40,365 nt of DNA from Holophagaceae bacterium (lineage in GTDB: Bacteria; Acidobacteriota; Holophagae; Holophagales; Holophagaceae). The notes beneath the pieces were generated by a model. That model had not been told where the DNA came from and did not search any database. It saw nothing but the letters and a program-made list of their open reading frames with translations. The translations under genes were made by a program, and so were the position numbers. The stretch is taken from the NCBI GenBank assembly GCA_017859995.1, contig JAFJUR010000004.1, positions 1 through 40,365 of the forward strand, in the 5' to 3' direction. Positions 1 through 7,488 of the stretch are shown piece by piece. Position 1 is the first letter of the stretch; each line of letters begins with the position of its first letter.

Positions 1-31
1 CGCCAGGCCGAAGGACAAGGGGAAGGCACGG

Positions 32-424
32 ATGAAGCCGGACGAAAGCAAGCGCAAGGATGGGAAGGGCGCGGCCTTCCGCAGCGTCATGGTGGACGGC
101 TTCGAGGTGCTCATCGGCAAGGGCGACGCCGAGAACGACCAGCTCACCTTCAAGGTGGCCGACAACACCGATTTCTGGCTGCACGTCGCCAGCGTGCCCG
201 GCAGCCACGTGGTCATCCGCAACCCCGACAAGCTCAGTGAGCTGCCGCGCCACGTGCTGGAGCGCGCCGCGGAACTGGCCGCCTTCCACAGCAAGGCCAA
301 GGATGGCGGCAAGGTGGAGGTGCACCTCGCCCGCATCGCCGACATCAGCAAGCCCCGCGGCTTCGCGCCGGGCAAGGTCATTCTTAAAAAGTGGACGGGC
401 ATCCGGGTCTATCCCAAGGCGTGA
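32..424 (+). CDS. NFACT-R (DUF814) RNA-binding domain protein, possibly C-terminal part of an RqcH-like protein
   Basis: The NFACT-R domain is the C-terminal RNA-binding module of the RqcH/Rqc2/FbpA family, which acts on stalled 50S-tRNA complexes. Nearly the whole 130 aa is this domain: DGFEVLIGKGDAENDQLTF opens it and DFWLHVASVPGSHVVIR is the family hallmark. The ATG at 32 has a possible Shine-Dalgarno AAGGGGAAGG just before it, so a standalone domain protein is possible. However, the frame stays open to the window edge and reads as a Lys-rich linker (KDKGKAR), exactly what precedes this domain in full-length NFACT proteins. The real start may therefore lie outside the window. Domain call firm, gene extent uncertain. 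Confidence 0.75.
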   Translation: MKPDESKRKDGKGAAFRSVMVDGFEVLIGKGDAENDQLTFKVADNTDFWLHVASVPGSHVVIRNPDKLSELPRHVLERAAELAAFHSKAKDGGKVEVHLARIADISKPRGFAPGKVILKKWTGIRVYPKA

Positions 425-445
425 GCCCAAGGTGAGAGCCGAAGC

Positions 446-976
446 CTATTCCGCCTTCAGCGCGAAGGGCTTGAACCCGGCCTTCTTCAGCTTCTCCGCC
501 GTCTTGTCCATGGTGGCGCGGTCGGCGGCCTTGGCCAGGCGCACCTTGAGCTGGCCCTTCTCCTTCAGGGTGCTGGTGGCGAACCCCGCGGCCTTGGCCT
601 TGTCGGCCACCCGCTTGGCTTCGGCCGCGTCGGCCGTGGCCACGAGCTGGAGGGTCCAGCGTTCCGGTTCGGCGGCCTTCTCCTCGGCCTTCGCCTCCGG
701 CCTGGGGGCCTCCTTCGGCGCGGAGGCGTCCACCTTCTGGGCGTGGACCAGCTTGTCCGGCCCGTCGCCCTCGAAGACCTTCAGCTGATCCAGCAGGGGC
801 TCGGGCAGGTCCTTCAGTTCATCTTCCACGCCCTTCTGGACAGGCTTGCGGAGGGCGGCGCTCTGCTTGCCCACCTGCACGCCCAGGACGAAGGCCAGGG
901 TGAGCAGGCCCACACCCACACCGGCCACCCAGAGGATGGACTGGCTGCCGATGCTGATCTGGTCACGCTGGTTCAT
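446..976 (-). CDS. SPOR-domain membrane protein
   Basis: A 176 aa protein with a short cytoplasmic N-terminus, one membrane segment at about residues 13-35, a charged Lys/Glu/Ala/Pro-rich linker and a C-terminal SPOR domain at about 105-176 (RWTLQLVATADAAEAKRVAD onward, two repeats of the fold). SPOR domains bind denuded septal peptidoglycan, and this layout resembles DedD/FtsN-like proteins, so it probably sits in the inner membrane facing the periplasm. Its ATG overlaps the stop of the upstream ketosynthase-like gene in an ATGA arrangement, so it is translationally coupled as the last gene of the ACP-dehydratase-KS operon. That is an unusual partner for a SPOR protein. No division genes are adjacent. 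Confidence 0.85.
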   Translation of the reverse strand: MNQRDQISIGSQSILWVAGVGVGLLTLAFVLGVQVGKQSAALRKPVQKGVEDELKDLPEPLLDQLKVFEGDGPDKLVHAQKVDASAPKEAPRPEAKAEEKAAEPERWTLQLVATADAAEAKRVADKAKAAGFATSTLKEKGQLKVRLAKAADRATMDKTAEKLKKAGFKPFALKAE

Positions 977-2067
977 GGCCGCTCCAGGCTAACGCCTTCG
1001 AGCAGCGCCGCGAACTGGGACCCGCTGCTGGCCGGGGCGGTGATGACCGCTTGGCCGGCGGGCGCCAGCAGGCCCGCGGCGAGCAGCTGTCCGCCCGAGC
1101 CGGCGAACTCGCCCCAGCAGAGTTTGGGATGGATGGGCGCGGGCCAGTGGGGATGCTGGACGGGCAAGGGCGCCTCCAGGCGATCCAGCCGCGACAAGCC
1201 GCTGGCTCCGCCGATCCAGCGAGACGCCTTGACCTCGCCCAGGGCGGACACGGCGGCCGCCAGGGCGCGGACACGATCGGCCTCGGTGTCGCCGGCGGCG
1301 GCGCGGGAGGCCAGGGCGCGGAGCAGGGCCCGGGGCCGGACGCCCCGGCTTTCGGCCCGCTGGCGTGATTCCACGAGAAAGGCCTGGGCGCCTTCGCCAG
1401 GCAGGAAGCCGCGACCGGAGCCGACCTCCGGGTTTCCCTGGCGGTCGAGCATCCTCGCGCCCCGGCAGGCGTCCAGCTGCAGGGGGAAGAGCCCGTCGGT
1501 GCCCACCACGAGGGCCATGTCGGCGAGGCCGGCCCGGAGCCAGCGCAAGGCCTGGTCGAGGGCGGCGAAGGTGGCGTTCTCCCGGTCCACGAAGGTGACA
1601 CTGGGTCCCTTCAGGCCGAAGGCGAGGGCCAGGTGGCCGCTGGCGGCGTTGGCCACGCAGTTGGGGAAGACCATGGGCGAGGCGCCCTCGGGTCCGCGCA
1701 GGAGGTAGGGGCGCAGGAAGGCCTCGCTGGCCTCGCTGCCACCGGTCATGGTGCCCACGGCCACGGCGATGCGCTCGCCACCGGAGACGCGCAGGGACGC
1801 GGGATCGAGGCCCGCGTCGAGAAAGGCCTGGTGGGCGGCGCCCCAGGCGAACCGCGAGGGCCGGTCCAGGCGGCGGAGCTGCATGGGCGGGATGATGCCG
1901 GCTGGGCTGAAGGCCGTGCAGGCCGCGCCCCGGCCCCGGCCCAGGGATTCCGGCAGGTCGGCGAAGCAGGGGGCCATCGCGCCGAGGCTGGCGCGGGCGG
2001 CGTCGATGCCGTCGCCGCAGGGGAGCACGAGGCCGAGGCCCGTGATGGCCAGGTCGGGAGCGCTCAC
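973..2067 (-). CDS. Ketosynthase-like chain-length-factor (KS-beta) homologue lacking catalytic residues
   Basis: A 364 aa thiolase-fold protein of the beta-ketoacyl synthase family. Aligned without gaps to the neighbouring KS, the stretch GPSVTFVDRENATFAALDQA places Glu (about residue 163) at the active-site Cys. The HGT motif is replaced (WIGGASG) and the GH of KSxxGH becomes GE (KLCWGEFAGSGG). All three catalytic positions are therefore gone, as in chain-length factors that form heterodimers with an active KS; whether this one does is inference. I chose the GTG start at 2067 because it overlaps the upstream KS stop (GTGA) and has GGAG before it. The longer ORF extending to 2655 is read-through of the overlapping frame. 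Confidence 0.8.
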   Translation of the reverse strand: MSAPDLAITGLGLVLPCGDGIDAARASLGAMAPCFADLPESLGRGRGAACTAFSPAGIIPPMQLRRLDRPSRFAWGAAHQAFLDAGLDPASLRVSGGERIAVAVGTMTGGSEASEAFLRPYLLRGPEGASPMVFPNCVANAASGHLALAFGLKGPSVTFVDRENATFAALDQALRWLRAGLADMALVVGTDGLFPLQLDACRGARMLDRQGNPEVGSGRGFLPGEGAQAFLVESRQRAESRGVRPRALLRALASRAAAGDTEADRVRALAAAVSALGEVKASRWIGGASGLSRLDRLEAPLPVQHPHWPAPIHPKLCWGEFAGSGGQLLAAGLLAPAGQAVITAPASSGSQFAALLEGVSLERP

Positions 2068-3257
2068 GCGCCGCTCCAGCGGGAGAGGAGCAGGCTGACG
2101 TTGTTGCCGCCGAAGGCGAAGGCGTTGACCAGGGCTGCGCCGACGCGCCGCTGCCGGGCCTCCAGCGGCGTGCAGTCGAGGTCGCAGACCGGGTCGGGCG
2201 CCTCGAGGCGCAGGGTGGGGCTCACGACCTGGTCGCGCAGGGCGAGGATGGCCGCGGCGGCGCCGAAGGCCCCGGCGGCGCCCAGGGTGTGGCCGAACTG
2301 GCTCTTGGTGCTGGTGACCGACACCGCGTCGGCGGCGGGGCCCAGGGCGCGCCGGATGGCCAGGCACTCGGCGCCGTCGTTGGCGGGGGTGGCCGTGCCG
2401 TGGGCGGAGACGAGATCCACCGCGGCGGGTTCGAGACCCCCCACCTGCAGGGCCATGGCCATGGCCCGGGCGGCGCCCTCGCCCTCGGGGTGGGGCGCGG
2501 TGGGATGGTGGGCGTCCATGCTGGCGCCGTAAGCCAGCAGCTCGGCGTAGATGGTCGCGCCCCGGGCCCGGGCCCGGTCGAGGGGCTCGAGCAGCACCTG
2601 CACCGCGCCTTCGCCCAGGTTGAGGCCGGCGCGGTCGCGGCTGAAGGGGCGGCACTTCGCGGCGTCCACCGCCTTGAGGCTGGAGAAGCCGGCATACGTG
2701 GTGCGGCAGAGGCTCTCGGCGCCCCCGGCCACGGCCAGGTCCAACTCTCCGGCGGCGATCCGCTCCCAGGCCTGGCCCAAGGCCAGGAGGCTCGAGGAGC
2801 AGGCGTTCATGATCGTGCTGCGGGGCCCCTCGGCGCCCAGGTGGCGGGCCAGGGCGTCGGTGACGGTGCAGGGGCTCTGGTAGGCGGCCTCCGCGGCCTT
2901 GCCGCGCTGGCCCGCGAGGCGCGCCTCGAGGTAGGCCTCGGCGACGGGCAGGCCACTGGTGCCGGCCCCCTGGAAGACGCCGACGCGGGCCGGGTCGCCC
3001 TGGGGCCGCAGGCCGTCCAGGGCCGAGGCGAGGGCCAGCAGGGCCATGCGTTCGCAGAGGGTCTGGTGCCGGGCCGGCTCGAGGGGTACCTGGCCGGCGA
3101 TCTGCGCGGGCTCCTGGGGCAGGTGCAGGCGGGTCAGGGGGCCCAGGCCATCCCGGCCTTCGAGCATGGCCGACCAGGTGGACTCCCGGTCGGGGCCCAG
3201 GGAGGACACGACGCCGAGGCCGGTCACGACCACGCGGTGGGGGCGGGGGGCCGTCAC
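2064..3257 (-). CDS. Beta-ketoacyl-[acyl-carrier-protein] synthase (FabF-like / KS-alpha)
   Basis: A 397 aa condensing enzyme that joins malonyl-ACP to an acyl chain. The Cys-His-His triad is intact: NACSSSLLAL (Cys about 153), VSAHGTATPAND (His about 286) and KSQFGHTLGAAG (His about 323). The C-terminal NAFAFGGNN is also typical. The GTG start at 3257 overlaps the stop of the dehydratase gene (GTGA); the track ORF starting at 3356 only extends into that gene. With the inactive KS-like gene downstream it resembles the KS-alpha/KS-beta pairs of type II polyketide and aryl polyene pathways. It is less likely the housekeeping FabF, since no fabD or fabG is adjacent. Product unknown. Confidence 0.85.
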   Translation of the reverse strand: MTAPRPHRVVVTGLGVVSSLGPDRESTWSAMLEGRDGLGPLTRLHLPQEPAQIAGQVPLEPARHQTLCERMALLALASALDGLRPQGDPARVGVFQGAGTSGLPVAEAYLEARLAGQRGKAAEAAYQSPCTVTDALARHLGAEGPRSTIMNACSSSLLALGQAWERIAAGELDLAVAGGAESLCRTTYAGFSSLKAVDAAKCRPFSRDRAGLNLGEGAVQVLLEPLDRARARGATIYAELLAYGASMDAHHPTAPHPEGEGAARAMAMALQVGGLEPAAVDLVSAHGTATPANDGAECLAIRRALGPAADAVSVTSTKSQFGHTLGAAGAFGAAAAILALRDQVVSPTLRLEAPDPVCDLDCTPLEARQRRVGAALVNAFAFGGNNVSLLLSRWSGA

Positions 3258-3661
3258 AGCCGCTTCACCAGCAGGGCGGCGGTGCAGAGCTCGCGCCCCT
3301 CGCAGCTCACGGTGCCGCGCAGCTTCATGAGGCCGGCGAAGGCGCCCTCGGCGCATACCTCCAGGCGCAGCCGGTCACCGGGGAAAGCGGGAGCCTTGAA
3401 GCGGGCGTCCTGGACTCCGGCGAGGAAGATGGCGGCGCCGTGCAGGGAATCGGCTTCGAGGAAGCCGCCGGCCTGGGCGAGCATCTCCAGCATCAGCACG
3501 CCGGGCACCAGGGGCCGCCCTTCGAAGTGGCCCTGCAGGTAGGGCTCGCCGTTGGTCACGAGTTTCTCGGCCAGTACGCGGACCCCCGGCTCCCGCTCGA
3601 GGACCCGGTCCACCAGCAGGAACGGGAAGCGGTGCGGCAGGTGGGCCGGGATCTCGATCAT
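3254..3661 (-). CDS. FabZ-like 3-hydroxyacyl-ACP dehydratase
   Basis: A 135 aa hotdog-fold dehydratase that removes water from 3-hydroxyacyl-ACP. It opens with LPHRFPFLLVDRV, the FabZ signature, and carries QGHFEGRPLVPGVLMLEMLAQ with catalytic His about 45 and Glu about 59. Length is near that of FabZ (about 140-150). It lies 8 bp after the ACP gene and overlaps the KS gene by 4 bp, so it most likely works on the acyl chain carried by that ACP. The canonical lipid A-type neighbours (lpxA, lpxD) are absent, which argues for a dedicated pathway dehydratase rather than the housekeeping FabZ. Confidence 0.85.
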   Translation of the reverse strand: MIEIPAHLPHRFPFLLVDRVLEREPGVRVLAEKLVTNGEPYLQGHFEGRPLVPGVLMLEMLAQAGGFLEADSLHGAAIFLAGVQDARFKAPAFPGDRLRLEVCAEGAFAGLMKLRGTVSCEGRELCTAALLVKRL

Positions 3662-3669
3662 CGGCCGGC

Positions 3670-3927
3670 TCAGGCCTTGCTGTGCTCAGCGATGAAGTCG
3701 GTGAGGGCCTGGATGGACTTGAAGGCCTTCATGCCCGCGGCCTCGTCCTCGATCTTCACGCCGAAGACCTGCTCGATGCCCAGCACCAGCTCCAGCGCGT
3801 CGATGGAATCCAGGCCCAGCCCCTCGCCGAACAGGGGCGCCCCATCATCCATCTGGTCGGGCGTCATGCCCTCGAGCTTCAAGCGCTCGATGATCATCTC
3901 CTTGACGCGCAGCTTCAGATCGCTCAT
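3670..3927 (-). CDS. Acyl carrier protein
   Basis: An 85 aa four-helix carrier protein. The phosphopantetheine attachment site is Ser about 41 in GLGLDSIDALELV, followed by the acidic recognition helix. The sequence is of the GLDSIDALEL kind that I associate with dedicated secondary pathways such as aryl polyenes, rather than with housekeeping AcpP (usually DSLD). It is first in the minus-strand operon and is followed after 8 bp by the dehydratase. It should be modified by a phosphopantetheinyl transferase encoded elsewhere. Confidence 0.88.
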   Translation of the reverse strand: MSDLKLRVKEMIIERLKLEGMTPDQMDDGAPLFGEGLGLDSIDALELVLGIEQVFGVKIEDEAAGMKAFKSIQALTDFIAEHSKA

Positions 3928-4067
3928 GGGTTTCCTGGCAGAAGGGTGGGAGGGGCCATTCTATACCCGGGGCGCGGGGGCCCCGGTGCTTGTGATCTTG
4001 ACACAGCCCCCGGGCCCTCAAAGGGCGCTAAGCTGTTTGTTCGCGGAACCCTCCGCCCGAGAGCGCC
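3928..4067. promoter_or_regulatory. Divergent intergenic region, ACP operon / nuoA
   Basis: This 140 bp spacer must hold promoters for both directions. On the minus strand TATAGAAT (3965..3958) is a good -10 candidate for the ACP operon, but no clear -35 lies 16-18 bp upstream of it. On the plus strand there is a perfect TTGACA at 3998-4003, yet the nearest -10-like TAAGCT (4029-4034) is about 25 bp away, too far for a normal pair. Promoter location is therefore only approximate. Confidence 0.35.
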
Positions 4068-4448
4068 ATGGCCAATCCCGCATCGCCCTTCCTGCCGGTC
4101 CTGATCCTGCTTCTGGTCGCCGCCGTGACGGCCGCCGCCATCCTTGTCCTGTCGGGCAAGGTGCTGCCGCTTCTGAAGCCGAACAACCCGCAGGCGGCGA
4201 AGCTGCGTCCCTACGAGTGCGGCGTGGCCCCCCAGCAGGAGGGCGCCCGGCACAAGTACTCGGTGAAGTTCTACCTGACCGCCATGCTCTTCATCCTGTT
4301 CGACGTGGAAGCGGCCTTCCTGCTGCCCTGGGCGGTGAACTTCAAGCACGCCCTCTGGACCTTCGCGGCCATGCTGAGCTTCATGGCCACCCTGCTCGTG
4401 GGCTTCATCTACGCCTGGGGCAAGGGCGCCTTCGAGTGGGAGCGATGA
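4068..4448 (+). CDS. nuoA: NADH-quinone oxidoreductase subunit A
   Basis: A 126 aa membrane subunit of respiratory complex I with three membrane helices (about residues 8-29, 66-87 and 95-117). The loop LRPYECGVAPQ contains the conserved Glu-Cys and HKYSVKFYLTAMLFILFDVEAAF is the NuoA hallmark, with acidic residues in the second helix. It sits at the interface of membrane and peripheral arms near the quinone site. First gene of nuoABCD; 126 bp separate it from nuoB, longer than the other spacers in the block. Confidence 0.95.
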   Translation: MANPASPFLPVLILLLVAAVTAAAILVLSGKVLPLLKPNNPQAAKLRPYECGVAPQQEGARHKYSVKFYLTAMLFILFDVEAAFLLPWAVNFKHALWTFAAMLSFMATLLVGFIYAWGKGAFEWER

Positions 4449-4466
4449 TGGTGCGCGTTTGGGCCA

Positions 4467-4487
4467 GCCCTGAGCCGCGCGAAGGGC
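4467..4487. repeat. REP-like short palindromic element in the nuoA-nuoB spacer
   Basis: The core CCCTGAGCCGCGCGAAGGG, flanked by G and C, resembles the widespread CCTGAGC-N4-CGAAGG repeat known from many unrelated bacterial genomes. A translated minus-strand shadow (STPFARLRAG) looks like the peptide often spuriously predicted from such repeats. It lies in the unusually long gap between nuoA and nuoB, itself flanked by an inverted pair GTTTGGGC (4457-4464) / GCCCAAAC (4542-4549). Only one copy is visible here, so the repeat call rests on resemblance. Confidence 0.4.
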
Positions 4488-4574
4488 GTGGAGCGACCCC
4501 GGGCCAGGCCGGCCAGGGGCCGAGACTGGAACGGGGCGCGAGCCCAAACCGCCTGATGGCGACCGAGGCGATCC

Positions 4575-5183
4575 ATGTCTGAAATGAACATCAACGATGC
4601 CGTGATGACCACCCGACTGGACGCCGTGGTCAACTGGGGCCGCAAGAACAGCCTGTGGCCGCTGCCCTTCGGCACCGCCTGCTGCGCCATCGAGTTCATG
4701 AGCATGATGGCCTCCCGCTACGACATGAGCCGCTTCGGCGCCGAGGCCATGCGCTTCAGCCCCCGCCAGAGCGACATGATGCTGATCCTCGGCACCATCA
4801 CCAACAAGATGGCCCCGGTGCTGCGCACGATCTACGCCCAGATGGCCGAGCCCAAGTGGGTGGTTTCCGTGGGCGTCTGCGCCTCCTCCGGCGGGATGTA
4901 CCGCACCTACGCCACCCTGCAGGGCGTGGACCGGGTGATCCCCGTGGACGTCTACGTGCCCGGCTGCCCGCCGCGGCCCGAGAGCATGATCTACGGCGTG
5001 ATGAAGCTCCAGGAGAAGATCGAGAAGGAATCCCTCTCCATGCGCAAGGACCACATCGCGCGGTTCTACGAGAGCCTGGCGCGGCAGGAGGCCATCCAGG
5101 CGGAGAAGGGCCTCACGGGCCAGCAGACCATCCGCGACATGCTGATGGACGCCGCCGAGCGCGGCGCCGGCACGATCTTCTAG
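4575..5183 (+). CDS. nuoB: NADH-quinone oxidoreductase subunit B
   Basis: A 202 aa subunit that carries the N2 [4Fe-4S] cluster, the last cluster before quinone. Ligand cysteines are visible in TACCAIEFM (adjacent Cys pair), [11 protein letters not shown] and PGCPPRPE. Its C-terminal extension after about residue 155 is Gln/Glu/Arg-rich and longer than in the shortest homologues. The gene is followed 12 bp later by nuoC, and a GGCGGGGCGG stretch before nuoC may act as its ribosome site. Expected to be peripheral, on the cytoplasmic side of the inner membrane. Confidence 0.96.
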   Translation: MSEMNINDAVMTTRLDAVVNWGRKNSLWPLPFGTACCAIEFMSMMASRYDMSRFGAEAMRFSPRQSDMMLILGTITNKMAPVLRTIYAQMAEPKWVVSVGVCASSGGMYRTYATLQGVDRVIPVDVYVPGCPPRPESMIYGVMKLQEKIEKESLSMRKDHIARFYESLARQEAIQAEKGLTGQQTIRDMLMDAAERGAGTIF

Positions 5184-5195
5184 GCGGGGCGGACC

Positions 5196-5699
5196 ATGAT
5201 CATCGAGCACATCGACGCACAGCTCCCCGGCGCCATCACCGACCGGCACGCCTTCCGCGGCGACCAGACCATCGTGGTGCCGAAGGCCAGCTTCCTCGAC
5301 CTGGTGGACCTGCTTCACCGGGAGGGCTTCCAGCTGCTGGTGGACATCACCGCCGTGGACTGGCCGGAACGCCCGGAATCCCAGGACGTGGGCCGATTCG
5401 ACGTGGTCTACCACTGGCTCAACCTCGCGAGCCAGGAGCGCCTGCGCGTGAAGGTGGCCGTCGCCGACGGCGAGGCCATGCCCACCCTGACCGGCCGCTT
5501 CAAGACCGCCGACTGGTTCGAGCGCGAGGTCTTCGACCTCTTCGGCATCCGCTTCGAGGGCCACCCGAACATGAAGCGCCTGCTCACCTGGGACGACTTC
5601 CCCGGCCACGCCCTGCGCAAGGACTTCCCTCTGGATGGCGGGGATCCCTTCTGCATGGAAGGCTGCACGGCTCCCTACAACAACGGCGAACGGGCCTGA
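5196..5699 (+). CDS. nuoC: NADH-quinone oxidoreductase subunit C
   Basis: A 167 aa 30-kDa-type subunit of the complex I peripheral arm, which packs against NuoD. Family signatures are VVYHWLNLASQERLRVKV and the C-terminal WFEREVFDLFGIRFEGHPNMKRLLTWDDFPGHALRKDFP (quoted here in parts: EREVFDLFGIRFEGHPN, FPGHALRKDFP). It is not fused to NuoD, unlike the fused nuoCD of enterobacteria. The ATG at 5196 opens the frame directly after the nuoB stop, and nuoD begins 10 bp after its own stop. Confidence 0.95.
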   Translation: MIIEHIDAQLPGAITDRHAFRGDQTIVVPKASFLDLVDLLHREGFQLLVDITAVDWPERPESQDVGRFDVVYHWLNLASQERLRVKVAVADGEAMPTLTGRFKTADWFEREVFDLFGIRFEGHPNMKRLLTWDDFPGHALRKDFPLDGGDPFCMEGCTAPYNNGERA

Positions 5700-5709
5700 G
5701 GATACGACC

Positions 5710-6909
5710 ATGGAATCCATCGCCATGACCCGGCAGCAACTCGACGGCGATCACATGATCGTCAACCTGGGGCCGTCGCATCCCACGACCCACGGCACCC
5801 TGCGCATCATCCTCGAGCTCGAGGGCGAGACGATCCTCAAGGCCACTCCCGAGATCGGGTACCTCCACCGCGGCGTGGAGAAGCTGGGGGAGAACCTCAG
5901 CTTCCAGCAGTTCATCCCCCTCACGGACCGTCTCAACTACTGCAGCTCCATCATGAACAACGTGGGCTATGCCTGCGCGGTGGAGAAGCTGCTGGGCATC
6001 GAGATCCCCAAGCGGGCGCAGCAGATCCGGGTGCTGGTCTCCGAGCTGGCGCGCGTGGCCGACCACATCGTGTGCGTGGGCGTGAACGCCGTCGACATCG
6101 GCGCCTTCACCGCCTTCCTCTACCTCTTCAAGCAGCGCGAGACGGTCTACGACCTCTTCGAGATGGCCGCCGGCCAGCGCCTGCACACCAGCTTCACGCG
6201 CATCGGCGGGCTGTTCCGCGACATTCCCGAAGGCTTCGTGCCGCTGACCGAGCGCTTCCTCGTGGAGTGCGAGGCGGCCATCGACGAGTGCGAGCGCCTG
6301 CTCACCCGCAACCCCATCTGGCACGACCGTACCAAGGGCATCGGCGCCATCGGGCCCGAAGACGCCGTGAACTGGGGCTACACGGGCCCCTGCCTCCGCG
6401 CCGCCGGCGTGCCCCAGGATCTTCGTAAGGCCCAGCCCTACCTCGGCTACGAGACCTACGACTTCGACATCCCCGTGGGCACCACGGGTGACGTGTTCGA
6501 CCGCTACCTGGTGCGCGTCGAGGAGATGCGCCAGAGCCTGCGCATCATCCGGCAGGTGCTGGACCGCCTCGAGCCCGGCCCGGTCTGCGTGGAGGATCCC
6601 AAGATCTCGCTGCCGCCCAAGGAGAAGGTCTACACCCGGATGGAGAGCCTCATCCACCACTTCAAGCTCATCATGCACGGCATGGAGATGCCGGTGGGCG
6701 AGGTCTACAGCGCCACCGAAGCCGCCAATGGCGAGCTGGGCTTCTACATCGTGAGCGACGGCGGCAAGAACCCGTACCGCATCCGGGTCCGTCCCCCCTG
6801 CCTCCCCATCTTCAGCAGCTTCCACGACCAGGTGAAGGGCACGCTGATCGCGGATGCCGTCGCCGTCCTGGGAGCCATGAATATCATTGCCGGCGAACTC
6901 GACCGTTAA
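5710..6909 (+). CDS. nuoD: NADH-quinone oxidoreductase subunit D
   Basis: A 399 aa 49-kDa-type subunit that builds the quinone-binding cavity with NuoB. It begins near NLGPSHPTTHGTLR, which contains the quinone-site His, and has GYLHRGVEKL and the C-terminal SFHDQVKGTLIADAVAVLGAMNIIAGELDR. It descends from the large subunit of NiFe hydrogenases but lacks the metal-site cysteines. I start it at ATG 5710 (MESIAMTRQQ); the track ORF from 5635 overlaps nuoC. It closes the nuoABCD block; the next nuo genes come only after a three-gene interruption. Confidence 0.95.
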   Translation: MESIAMTRQQLDGDHMIVNLGPSHPTTHGTLRIILELEGETILKATPEIGYLHRGVEKLGENLSFQQFIPLTDRLNYCSSIMNNVGYACAVEKLLGIEIPKRAQQIRVLVSELARVADHIVCVGVNAVDIGAFTAFLYLFKQRETVYDLFEMAAGQRLHTSFTRIGGLFRDIPEGFVPLTERFLVECEAAIDECERLLTRNPIWHDRTKGIGAIGPEDAVNWGYTGPCLRAAGVPQDLRKAQPYLGYETYDFDIPVGTTGDVFDRYLVRVEEMRQSLRIIRQVLDRLEPGPVCVEDPKISLPPKEKVYTRMESLIHHFKLIMHGMEMPVGEVYSATEAANGELGFYIVSDGGKNPYRIRVRPPCLPIFSSFHDQVKGTLIADAVAVLGAMNIIAGELDR

Positions 6910-6996
6910 TTTTCGAGGACCCGCAACGGCCCAAGCGCGATAAGGCCGAGGCAGGGCCCGCGGCCTCTCCCGAACGGCCTGCCGCCTCGCGGTGGT

Positions 6997-7488
6997 TCAG
7001 GGCTTTCCCAGCGCCTCGAGCTGGGACCGGTGATCGTTCCGCAACCGCTCCAGCAGGGCCAGGAGGGTGACCCGCTCCTCGGCCTGCAGGCAGCGGTCCA
7101 CCTGCTGGCAGAGGGCCTGGTGCCGGCCGTGCATCTTGGCCTCCAGGGCCAGGCCCTTGGCGGTGATCTGGACGCGGCTGCCCCGGCGGTCCGCGGGGTT
7201 CTCGCAGCGCTTGACCAGCCCCCGGGCCTCCAGGCGGTTCACGAGGCGGGGCACATCCGCGAAGCGGTAGATCATCCGGCAACGGATGTCCTTCACGAGG
7301 TAGCCGTCCTTCGGCCCCCCCTTGAGGATGCGCAGCACGTTGAACTGTTGATCAGAGAGTCCTTCGGGTTCGTAGAGGCCCTCTTCGAAGAGCCTGGCCA
7401 CGTATTCCCGGGTGAGGAGCAGGGCCAGGGCCACCTCGTGGCCCGGCTCGAGGGGCTTGGTGATCTGGAGTTCCTCTTGAATGTGCAT
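6997..7488 (-). CDS. MarR-family transcriptional regulator
   Basis: A 163 aa winged-helix repressor of the MarR type. LSDQQFNVLRILKGGPKDGYLVKDIRCRM and VPRLVNRLEARGLVKRCENPADRRGSRVQITAKG (seen in parts) give the recognition helix and the wing with its DRR motif; helices at both ends form the dimer interface. ATG 7488 is preferred because GGGAG lies 6 nt upstream; a GTG at 7500 would add four residues. It is divergent from yceI, 111 bp away, and probably controls that gene and itself. It is the only minus-strand gene inside the nuo region. Ligand unknown. Confidence 0.88.
   Translation of the reverse strand: MHIQEELQITKPLEPGHEVALALLLTREYVARLFEEGLYEPEGLSDQQFNVLRILKGGPKDGYLVKDIRCRMIYRFADVPRLVNRLEARGLVKRCENPADRRGSRVQITAKGLALEAKMHGRHQALCQQVDRCLQAEERVTLLALLERLRNDHRSQLEALGKP

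Noticed and set aside
3998-4034. Perfect TTGACA followed by TAAGCT as the nuoA promoter
   Set aside because: The spacing is about 25 bp, outside the 15-19 bp range; kept only as a note in the intergenic entry.
3924-5726. 600-aa minus-strand ORF across nuoABC
   Set aside because: Antisense to three clear nuo genes; no domain and low-complexity His/Gly/Val-rich composition.
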